9,621 bases of DNA, taken from assembly GCA_029262975.1 (NCBI GenBank), contig JAJCYJ010000851.1:1-9621 (forward strand). Reading direction: 5' to 3'. Positions 1 through 6,514 of this stretch are shown here, piece after piece (position 1 is the first letter of the stretch; every line of letters starts with the position of its first letter). This DNA is from Saprospiraceae bacterium. GTDB lineage: Bacteria; Bacteroidota; Bacteroidia; Chitinophagales; Saprospiraceae. Under the pieces are notes generated by a model that did no database searches, was not told the DNA's origin, and saw nothing but the letters and a program-made list of their open reading frames with translations. The position numbers were made by a program, and so were the translations under genes.

Positions 1-1833
1 TCACATCGTACAGAACCAATTGTTGATTTTATCCAACACAAATTTGGTCAAGAATATTTGGAAGCTTTGGATATTCATGTCGCCTCAGGATCAGTCACTA
101 TTAACAGTGATATAGCTCCTGACTATTCTCCAATTTCTATGCACGTCGATAAAATTATCCAATCATTGCCTGCTCCGGAATTAATCGGCAGCAACAGTTG
201 GGTGATTGGCAAAGAGAAATCCGCCTCTGGGAATGTCATTTTGGCTAATGATCCTCACATTGGATTTTCACAACCTTCAGTGTGGTATGAAGCACATCTT
301 GAATCCCCCGACTTTTCTGTTTATGGAAATTTCCTGGCAGGCTTTCCATTTGCTCAGATTGGACATAATAGACACCATGCTATTGGTCTTACCATGTTTG
401 AAAATGATGATCTTGACTACTACCGAGAGCGTGCCAATCCAGATAATCTAAATCAGTATTGGGCAGTGGATCACTGGGAAGATTTCGAATTGCGAAATGA
501 GGAGATTATAGTAAATGGAAGTGATAAAGTTTTGATGGAAGTTCGTCAGACGCGTCACGGGCCTATAATATCAGATGTAGTTGCACATTTGTCTAACACA
601 GACCCTGTTTCAATGTGGTGGGTCTATCAAAAATTTCCTCTTGACATTTTCGAAGCGTCATATTTGATTCTTTCAAGTAAAACGATGGAAGGTGTTAGAA
701 AAGGTGCTTCGCTGATTCATGCTCCAGGATTAAATATTATGTATGGAGATGTAGAAGGAAATGTTGCCTGGTGGGCGTCAGCGAAACTACCGAAAAGGCC
801 GGGTCATGTAAATTCAAAAATGATACTCGATGGCGCCACTGGCAAAGATGACATCCATGAATATTATAATTTTAATGATAATCCACAAGCAATTAATCCC
901 AAATGGGGATATGTTTATAGCGCTAATAATCAATCATTAAGTCACGACTCCGTTAGACATCCGGGATATTATCTGCCGGAGGATAGAGGCAGACGTATAT
1001 CTAACCTTCTGTCAGCGAAGAATGACTGGACGATTGAAGACGTTAAAACAATGCTCTTGGATGTTACCTCTGATAATGCCCCTGAAATCGTCGCTTCCTT
1101 ACTCATTGATCTTGAAGATTCAAATCTTTCTGAGGATGTTCAGGAGATTGTTCATATTCTTTCTGATTGGAATGGAGCTTATCATGTAAATGAAGTAGCT
1201 CCAACTATATATGTCAAGTTGATTTATCACGTGATGCAATTAATGACGGGAGACGAACTAGAGGATAGATGGGGTACTTTTAATGGAACTCATCTCATGA
1301 AGAGGAGTATTCAGCCGATGATCGCCAACAACGCATCTCCATGGTGGGATGACATTCGTACCAAAGATAAGGAAACTAAAAACGATATAATTGATCAAGC
1401 TCTTTCCACTACTTTATTACAATTAAAAGAACAACTCGGAGGAGACATTTTGACCTGGACTTGGGACAAGGTTCATACTTTAGAACACCCTCATTCATTT
1501 GATGGAAATGCAACGATCAGATCATATTTCAATGTCGGACCTTTACCAGTTCCTGGTGGTACTGAAGTGATAAATAATTATCAATTTATAACTTCAGAGG
1601 ATGGTCACTATAAAGTAAAAGCGGGCCCATCTAGCAGAAGGGCTATTGATCTGTCTGACCTTGATAATAATTCATGGGGCATATTACCAACTGGTCAATC
1701 AGGTAATGTACTTAGCCCGCATTACAAGGATCAGGCTGAGATGTTCGTTCAGGGAAAATTTAGAAAAATGTTAATGGATAAGGAAGAAATAATCAAAAAC
1801 CAAAAGTATCACACCATAATTTCTCCTCAATAG
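1..1833 (+). CDS. Penicillin acylase family protein (N-terminal nucleophile amidohydrolase), 5'-truncated by the window edge
   Basis: Family members are made as a precursor, exported, and cut autocatalytically into alpha and beta chains; they hydrolyse amide bonds in substrates such as beta-lactams, acyl-homoserine lactones or other acylated amines. The frame is open from base 1, so the TTG at 58 is not a real start; the signal peptide and most of the alpha chain lie outside the window. The cleavage site reads ELIG/SNSWVIGK, placing the catalytic Ser at bases 190-192 as first residue of the beta chain. Downstream are NDPHIG plus a WYEAHL block, a SANNQS motif (the expected oxyanion-hole Asn, about 245 residues after the Ser), GPLPVPGG, and PTGQSGNVLSPHYKDQ near the C-terminus, all typical of the family. 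The beta chain (about 547 residues) is full length and uninterrupted. The substrate cannot be read from sequence; NDPH plus WY also occurs in acyl-homoserine lactone acylases. The gene converges on the SMP-30 gene. Confidence 0.93.
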   Translation, partial: SHRTEPIVDFIQHKFGQEYLEALDIHVASGSVTINSDIAPDYSPISMHVDKIIQSLPAPELIGSNSWVIGKEKSASGNVILANDPHIGFSQPSVWYEAHLESPDFSVYGNFLAGFPFAQIGHNRHHAIGLTMFENDDLDYYRERANPDNLNQYWAVDHWEDFELRNEEIIVNGSDKVLMEVRQTRHGPIISDVVAHLSNTDPVSMWWVYQKFPLDIFEASYLILSSKTMEGVRKGASLIHAPGLNIMYGDVEGNVAWWASAKLPKRPGHVNSKMILDGATGKDDIHEYYNFNDNPQAINPKWGYVYSANNQSLSHDSVRHPGYYLPEDRGRRISNLLSAKNDWTIEDVKTMLLDVTSDNAPEIVASLLIDLEDSNLSEDVQEIVHILSDWNGAYHVNEVAPTIYVKLIYHVMQLMTGDELEDRWGTFNGTHLMKRSIQPMIANNASPWWDDIRTKDKETKNDIIDQALSTTLLQLKEQLGGDILTWTWDKVHTLEHPHSFDGNATIRSYFNVGPLPVPGGTEVINNYQFITSEDGHYKVKAGPSSRRAIDLSDLDNNSWGILPTGQSGNVLSPHYKDQAEMFVQGKFRKMLMDKEEIIKNQKYHTIISPQ

Positions 1834-1855
1834 AATTTATAATTTGATAAATTTT
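1834..1855 (+). terminator. Weak AT-rich stem-loop in the convergent intergenic gap
   Basis: Directly after the acylase stop codon, AATTTAT (1834-1840) is repeated in inverted form as ATAAATT (1847-1853) around a six-base loop, followed by a short T run. The 56-base gap lies between two convergent genes, where a terminator is expected. The stem has only A-T pairs, so it would be weak and may be chance in AT-rich DNA. No better terminator is visible for either gene. Confidence 0.25.
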
Positions 1856-1889
1856 CTAGGTCAGAACTAACAAAAAAAATTGTAGTAAG

Positions 1890-2762
1890 TTAGAATGAAA
1901 AAATCGGCGGTTCAAGACCTTTGGTGTTAGTATCAATTGTAAAGAGTGAACCTGATAATGGATAATTTTCTAATTGTTCTTTACTGAGTCCTGTCCTGGC
2001 TGTTGATACAAAAAGTGTTGAAAATCCTTGGCCACCAAAGATACACGATGTGACCCTTGGTGCAGGAATATCTATTTTTGTAATTAATTGTCCCGTCCCA
2101 GGGTGCCAGCGTCCGATACATGCACCATCCCAATGAGCAATCCATAACATACCATCTTCATCGATAGTCATACCATCCGGATATCCCATATCTTCATGGG
2201 TATTGAAAGTAAAATCTGGTACACCTATCTCTGGATCACCTTTCTTATATTGAAAAGTTTGTACACTCCTCAGGGGTGAATCGACAAAGTACATTTTGCC
2301 AAGATCACTATTCCAGGCAAGACCATTAGATATGCTGACATGGGCCAACATTTTTTTCAAATTTAGATTGCGATCCAGTCTATATAATGACCCCTGATAT
2401 AAAGTTTGGTCTACCGCCATAGTACCTCCCCAAATACAGCCATCCAGCCCAGTTTTGCCATCATTCCATCTGAGTCCTTCACGATGCAGACTGGGATCAG
2501 TAAGTATAGATAATGAGTGATCCCTTCGATTATATCTGTAAAGGCCATTTTCTAATCCAACTACGTATATATCTTCTTCTGCTAATGCTGCAAATCCAAT
2601 TTTTAATTGAAAAATATGTTGCTCAATTGCAGCTGTAGGATTTTTTAAAAAATTCAAAGTCTTTCCGTCAATATCTACCCACACCAGTTCTTGACTTCTG
2701 TGATCCCAGATGGGGCCCTCACCCAAAATATTATCAGATTTATAATACAAGCTGGCTTTCAT
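1890..2762 (-). CDS. SMP-30/gluconolactonase/LRE family protein (regucalcin-like lactonase)
   Basis: This is a six-bladed beta-propeller metalloenzyme; relatives hydrolyse sugar lactones such as glucono-1,5-lactone with a divalent cation. Counting from the ATG at 2771, the expected metal ligands are Glu18 (LGEGPIWD), Asn149 (SNGLAWN) and Asp199 (YPDGMTID). Substrate-contact residues Arg101 and Asn103 lie in RWNDGK, matching the regucalcin pattern. No signal peptide is seen, so a cytoplasmic site is likely. Length (about 290 residues) is normal. Two starts are possible: ATG at 2771, only two bases after an AAGGAG, or ATG at 2762, which forms ATGA with the stop of the upstream phospholipase gene and lies 11 bases after the AAGGAG. 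I prefer 2762. The enzyme follows the phospholipase in what looks like a coupled two-gene operon. Its true lactone substrate is unknown. Confidence 0.92.
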   Translation of the reverse strand: MKASLYYKSDNILGEGPIWDHRSQELVWVDIDGKTLNFLKNPTAAIEQHIFQLKIGFAALAEEDIYVVGLENGLYRYNRRDHSLSILTDPSLHREGLRWNDGKTGLDGCIWGGTMAVDQTLYQGSLYRLDRNLNLKKMLAHVSISNGLAWNSDLGKMYFVDSPLRSVQTFQYKKGDPEIGVPDFTFNTHEDMGYPDGMTIDEDGMLWIAHWDGACIGRWHPGTGQLITKIDIPAPRVTSCIFGGQGFSTLFVSTARTGLSKEQLENYPLSGSLFTIDTNTKGLEPPIFSF

Positions 2763-3901
2763 AAATCCCATTTCTCCTTATTTTTATTTAAATATAATTG
2801 ACACTTAACATTAGACATCACGGGATTGCATCGAACATAGGTGCTATCAGCAAACTGAATCACAAAGTCAGGGTGTGCGTCTGTTTTATAGTAATAATCC
2901 GTACTTATAAATTGCGCTCCGGACCGCTTCGCTGCTTCGTATCGTGTGTAGTCATTAGTCCTCGCTTCTTGAGTATCTGCATCTGCTCTGGTTCTTACTA
3001 AATAACCTTCAGTAACAAACTTTCTAATTTCTTCTTCCTGTGCTATCGGATCATTTGCTATAATAAAAGCAGAAGCAGGATGGCCAGGTGGTGCATTGAC
3101 AAACATAACCCTGTCTGCTGTCGATTTATCACTTAGGTACGTATTGATCTTCCTCATGGGTTCATCTAAGACAATTAGAAACTTGCCTCTACTATTTGCC
3201 AGTGATGGCCATCCTGAGCGAAGCATGCCTTCATTGGTAGAGTGGTGTTTGCCTTTAATATCAGATGGTTTTATGATATTATCTTCTTCAAAAATTCGTA
3301 CGAATAATTTGTCTAGTTCATCATATACCTCAGTTGTAAAGGGCAAGGGGATGATCATATCGTGCTCTTTTGGCGGGTCTGACTTAACATTTATCGTGAT
3401 AATAAGTGGTATGTGATCCCGCTGACCGTTAGACCAGTTCTTAATGTCCTTAAGACACTCTTCCAACAAATAACAATGTGATCTGAAATCTACATCCTGA
3501 ACATGGAATACTTTAAATCCAGGTTGTGTAAGTTCAGAGACCTGGAAGGGAAGTACATCGATTCCTTGTTCTTTTAAAATTTCATTACCCCCAGGATGGG
3601 CATATCGGCCACCCTCAGGGTCATGATATATGTCAATTTCAATTTTCCGGAGTCCAAGATTTAATTGTTCGACTATCGGGAGATGGGCATAATCTAAGTG
3701 AATAACCTGGCTGTCACGCGACAAGACTATTTGTAACAGCTCAGATTGGATAGCTTGCTTATAACTGTTATGACTGCCTATGACCTGGATTTGGTTCAGA
3801 TAGACGTCATCCTCAAATGATGACGTATTAACTGAATAACATGAAGTAATGAAAAAAGAAAAAAGCAGAATTTTATTGAGCCGCCAAAGTATACACTTCA
3901 T
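2759..3901 (-). CDS. Ca2+-dependent phosphatidylinositol-specific phospholipase C family lipoprotein
   Basis: Family enzymes cleave phosphatidylinositol into diacylglycerol and a phosphorylated inositol. I choose the ATG at 3901 (380 residues) because it gives a lipoprotein signal: a basic start, hydrophobic LLFSFFI and the lipobox ITSC with Cys21. The frame stays open upstream to an ATG at 4060, but that would bury the signal behind 53 residues. The mature protein shows the family's landmarks in order: IGSHNSYK (His44, presumed catalytic), LRKIEIDIYHDPEGGRYAHPGG region at 84-105 with acidic residues suited to Ca2+, VFHVQDVDFR (second His, 133), a PPGHPASAF block at 271-279, RTRADADTQEART at 303-315, and GAQFISTDYY at 328-337. 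The protein should be anchored in the periplasm or outer membrane. It is the first gene of a pair with the SMP-30 lactonase. Whether it acts on phosphatidylinositol or another phosphodiester is not shown by sequence. Confidence 0.9.
   Translation of the reverse strand: MKCILWRLNKILLFSFFITSCYSVNTSSFEDDVYLNQIQVIGSHNSYKQAIQSELLQIVLSRDSQVIHLDYAHLPIVEQLNLGLRKIEIDIYHDPEGGRYAHPGGNEILKEQGIDVLPFQVSELTQPGFKVFHVQDVDFRSHCYLLEECLKDIKNWSNGQRDHIPLIITINVKSDPPKEHDMIIPLPFTTEVYDELDKLFVRIFEEDNIIKPSDIKGKHHSTNEGMLRSGWPSLANSRGKFLIVLDEPMRKINTYLSDKSTADRVMFVNAPPGHPASAFIIANDPIAQEEEIRKFVTEGYLVRTRADADTQEARTNDYTRYEAAKRSGAQFISTDYYYKTDAHPDFVIQFADSTYVRCNPVMSNVKCQLYLNKNKEKWDL
2774..2779 (-). promoter_or_regulatory. Shine-Dalgarno sequence inside the end of the phospholipase gene
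   Basis: AAGGAG is read on the minus strand inside the last codons of the phospholipase gene. It is 11 bases from the ATG at 2762 but only two from the ATG at 2771, which is too close for normal initiation. It therefore favours the ATGA-overlap start and translational coupling. It is notable because most other genes here lack a clear Shine-Dalgarno sequence. Confidence 0.5.
3804..3826 (-). repeat. Perfect 8-bp inverted repeat inside the phospholipase gene
   Basis: ACGTCATC (3804-3811) and GATGACGT (3819-3826) are perfect inverse complements around a seven-base loop. In the phospholipase transcript this forms a hairpin just after the lipobox, over the codons for SSFEDDV. It may be an accident of the Asp-Asp-Val codons, or a fold near the 5' end of the message that affects translation. 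No function is known. Confidence 0.4.
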
Positions 3902-4138
3902 TTCTTCGCATTCACCGCGTTGGAGATGTTGCTTCTTGAGTGTAATGGATTTCAGTCTCAGGCTATTATTCCAGGAATTACTCCAGCTGTCTATTTTTTT
4001 GAAAAATTCAAAAATGATGACAACTGAAATGCGAATTATTTTTAGGCACAGGTACCGCATATGCTGAGTTATTTAAGTATTGACACTAATTTTTTATATT
4101 ATCTAAGATTATCATATATTGCTCAAAATGATTAAATT
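3902..4138. other. Divergent intergenic region between the phospholipase and small membrane protein genes
   Basis: These 237 bases separate two divergently read genes and should hold both promoters. The minus-strand frame of the phospholipase stays open through bases 3902-4060 without a stop, but the translation has no family match I recognise and is probably untranslated leader. The stretch 4080-4140 is very AT-rich. A short perfect palindrome, ATTCCAGGAAT, lies at 3968-3978; it may be chance. I found no exact TAnnTTTG element for the minus-strand gene. Confidence 0.5.
4080..4109 (+). promoter_or_regulatory. Promoter-like sequence ahead of the small membrane protein gene
   Basis: TTGACA at 4080-4085 is followed after 18 bases by TAAGAT at 4104-4109, about 30 bases before the ATG at 4139. 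This resembles a sigma-70 promoter with a four-of-six -10 box. The region is very AT-rich, so such matches are easy to find by chance, and Bacteroidota normally use a different consensus; TAATTTTT at 4087-4094 matches that one in seven of eight positions. The element is tentative. Confidence 0.25.
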
Positions 4139-4612
4139 ATGGAGCATGACGAACTTCTTGACAGTAATATAGGTGAAGCATTTGTAGTGACCGAAACTGC
4201 GAAGAGATATTTAATAGAGACTGCAAAATGGGCTAAAATTTTAGCTATTGTTGGATTTGTGTTCGTTGGTCTCCTTGTGATCATTTCATTATTTGCCGGT
4301 ACAATTATGACTTCATTATTAAGTACTAACCCAAATGCGGAAGATTTTGCCGGCATGATTGGAGGTGGCATAATAACTGTGTTCTATCTGTCTATTGCAT
4401 TATTTTACTTTTTCCCAACTCTTTATTTATATCGCTTTTCGGTGCGAACGAGTGAAGCAATTAGAACATTAGATAACCAAATACTCACAGAGGCGTTTTC
4501 TCAGTTAAAATCGTGTTTTAAGTTTCTGGGTATTATGATGCTTGCAATGCTGATACTTTATGGGGGCGTATTAGGGATTAACATAGTATTTGGATTATTC
4601 ACTCCATTTTAA
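4139..4612 (+). CDS. Small integral membrane protein, resembles DUF5362 family
   Basis: This 157-residue protein has no known function. An acidic N-terminus (residues 1-13) leads into a conserved-looking helix ending ETAKWAK, then three hydrophobic segments at about 34-57, 74-98 and 127-154. The cytoplasmic-type linker RTSEAIRTLDNQILTEAF (103-120) precedes LKSCFKFLGI at the start of the last segment. This layout, with TAKWAK before the first helix and an FKFLGI-type motif before the last, is what I recall for DUF5362 proteins of Bacteroidota; the assignment is from memory. There are no catalytic motifs. The ATG at 4139 is the first in-frame start and has no Shine-Dalgarno sequence. The gene lies 73 bases before typA, but that gap holds a likely typA promoter, so co-transcription is not assured. 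Confidence 0.8.
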   Translation: MEHDELLDSNIGEAFVVTETAKRYLIETAKWAKILAIVGFVFVGLLVIISLFAGTIMTSLLSTNPNAEDFAGMIGGGIITVFYLSIALFYFFPTLYLYRFSVRTSEAIRTLDNQILTEAFSQLKSCFKFLGIMMLAMLILYGGVLGINIVFGLFTPF

Positions 4613-4658
4613 CCTTTTCGAACTGGAAATTAAATCCACATGGTATTCTTATAAATCA

Positions 4659-4666
4659 TAGCTTTG
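4659..4666 (+). promoter_or_regulatory. Bacteroidota-type -7 promoter element for typA
   Basis: TAGCTTTG matches the TAnnTTTG -7 consensus of Bacteroidota housekeeping promoters exactly and lies 19 bases before the typA ATG, leaving a leader of about a dozen bases. A convincing -33 TTTG box at the usual distance upstream is not visible, which lowers confidence. If real, it separates typA and the downstream genes from the membrane protein gene. Confidence 0.45.
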
Positions 4667-4685
4667 CGCCAATTTTCAGGAACAT

Positions 4686-6500
4686 ATGAAGGATATTCGT
4701 AATGTGGCTATTATTGCCCACGTAGACCATGGCAAGACGACGCTTGTAGACAAGATTATTCACTACTGTGAGAGCGGGGATGACAAGATCCCAGAGGGTG
4801 AATTAATTCTGGATAGCAATGATCTTGAGCGCGAAAGAGGGATTACCATTTTTGCCAAGAATATAAGTGTACAGTACAAGGGCACAAAAATTAATCTGAT
4901 CGATACACCAGGTCACGCAGACTTTGGTGGAGAGGTGGAAAGAGTACTTAATATGGCTGATGGCGTATTGTTACTTGTCGATGCCTTCGAAGGTCCAATG
5001 CCACAGACGCGCTATGTAACGCAAAAAGCACTCGAATTGGGTTTGAAACCAATTGTGGTCATAAATAAAGTAGATAAGGAAAATTGTCGCCCTGATGAAG
5101 TCCAGGAGGACGTTTTCGAACTAATGTTTAATCTTGATGCCTCAGAAGAGCAATTAGACTTTGAAACTGTTTATGGTTCAGCGAAGCATAATTGGATGGG
5201 GGAAGACTGGCAAAATCCCAGTACTGACATTGGTTATTTATTAGACAAAATTATATCACATATAGATCCTCCACTAGTAAATCCAGGAGCCCTGCAAATG
5301 CAAATTACTACAATAGATTATAGCTCTTATGTGGGAAGAATAGCAATTGGACGAGTGCATCGAGGATCTTTGGATAGCAGCACACCATTATGTTTGGTAG
5401 ATCGAGAAGGACAAAGTAAGCGAATAAAGCTGAAGGAAATATTTGTTTTTAGCGGATTGGGCAAAGTAAAGGCAGATCAGGTCGAAAATGGTGATTTATG
5501 TGCCGTAACAGGTATAGATCAATTCGAGATTGGTGATACAATTTGCCCAGCCGAACATCCTGAGCCACTACCACCTATCCCTATAGATGAGCCAACTATG
5601 AGTATGGTCTTCACGATTAACAACAGCCCGTTTTTTGGAAAAGATGGCAAGTTTGTTACATCAAGACATCTGAAGGAACGATTGGAGAAAGAAACAGAAA
5701 AGAACCTTGCTTTACGGTTGGAACCAACTCCATCACCTGATTCATTTAATGTCTTTGGACGGGGGATCATGCACCTCTCAGTTCTTATAGAAACTATGCG
5801 TCGGGAAGGGTATGAACTACAAGTGGGTAAACCAAGAGTAATTATTAAAGAAATAGATGGTATCAAACATGAGCCGATTGAGGCTTTGTACATTGATTTG
5901 CCGGAGGCCGTTAGTGGTAAAGTTATAGAAGCAGTCACTCAACGTAAAGGAGAACTTGCCGTAATGATTCCCAAAGGAGATATGACCCATTTGGAATTCA
6001 AAATTCCTTCACGCGGACTGATAGGATTAACCACAGCATTGATGAATCTCACAGCTGGTGAGGCGATTATTGCACACAGATTTGAAGAATTTGAACCGTG
6101 GAAAGGGGAAGTTCCGAGTCGAAATAAGGGAGCGATGGTGTCACTAGAGACAGGTGTCTCTGTAGCTTTTGCTTTGGATAAACTTCAAGACCGAGGTCGT
6201 TTTTTCATCGCCCCTGGCACTGAAATATATGAAGGACAGGTAGTCGGAGAACATACCCGAGACTCTGAACTTTGCGTAAACCTCATTAAGGCAAAAAAAA
6301 TGTCGAATATGAGATCTTCCGGTGCAGATGACAAAGTAAGATTAGCGCCACCGACTCTATTTTCGCTTGAGGAATTCATGGAATATATTCAAGAAGATGA
6401 ATATGTCGAAATCACGCCAAAAAGTATTCGCATCCGTAAGATTTTATTAAAAGAAAATGATCGAAAACGATCTTCCAATTCTAAGCTCGTGATGAACTAA
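4686..6500 (+). CDS. typA: Translational GTPase TypA/BipA
   Basis: TypA is an EF-G-like GTPase that binds the ribosome and supports 50S assembly and growth under stress such as cold. All G motifs are present: AHVDHGKT (residues 11-18), RGIT (51-54), DTPGHADF (73-80), NKVD (127-130) and GSA (164-166). Domain II begins near 203. The later EF-G-like domains follow, and the TypA-specific C-terminal domain carries KGEL (421-424), PSRGLIG (441-447) and NMRSSGADDK (541-550), the family's signature near tRNA-contacting loops. The length of 604 residues is normal. The last dozen residues (DRKRSSNSKLVMN) form a slightly longer basic tail. The ATG at 4686 follows a weak AGGA and puts the GTPase core right at the N-terminus, as in other TypA proteins. 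It is followed after 14 bases by the helicase gene, so the two are probably co-transcribed. Confidence 0.98.
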   Translation: MKDIRNVAIIAHVDHGKTTLVDKIIHYCESGDDKIPEGELILDSNDLERERGITIFAKNISVQYKGTKINLIDTPGHADFGGEVERVLNMADGVLLLVDAFEGPMPQTRYVTQKALELGLKPIVVINKVDKENCRPDEVQEDVFELMFNLDASEEQLDFETVYGSAKHNWMGEDWQNPSTDIGYLLDKIISHIDPPLVNPGALQMQITTIDYSSYVGRIAIGRVHRGSLDSSTPLCLVDREGQSKRIKLKEIFVFSGLGKVKADQVENGDLCAVTGIDQFEIGDTICPAEHPEPLPPIPIDEPTMSMVFTINNSPFFGKDGKFVTSRHLKERLEKETEKNLALRLEPTPSPDSFNVFGRGIMHLSVLIETMRREGYELQVGKPRVIIKEIDGIKHEPIEALYIDLPEAVSGKVIEAVTQRKGELAVMIPKGDMTHLEFKIPSRGLIGLTTALMNLTAGEAIIAHRFEEFEPWKGEVPSRNKGAMVSLETGVSVAFALDKLQDRGRFFIAPGTEIYEGQVVGEHTRDSELCVNLIKAKKMSNMRSSGADDKVRLAPPTLFSLEEFMEYIQEDEYVEITPKSIRIRKILLKENDRKRSSNSKLVMN

Positions 6501-6514
6501 TACCACAGAAGCTT

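Noticed and set aside
3096..3416. 106-codon open frame on the plus strand inside the phospholipase gene
   Set aside because: It is antisense to a clear coding sequence and shows no family resemblance or start context.
3968..3978. ATTCCAGGAAT palindrome as an operator
   Set aside because: It is a single short palindrome with no second copy in the window and no identified regulator gene nearby.
4132..4371. 79-codon minus-strand frame over the small membrane protein
   Set aside because: It overlaps the start of a better-supported gene and reads as a mirror of its hydrophobic codons.
5519..5938. 139-codon open frame on the minus strand inside typA
   Set aside because: It is fully antisense to a well-conserved gene, has a low-complexity Ser/Ile-rich translation and no recognisable motif.
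6293..6300. Run of eight A residues in typA, a possible slippage site
   Set aside because: It encodes the Lys-Lys expected just before the conserved NMR motif, and the frame continues normally on both sides, so no programmed frameshift is needed.
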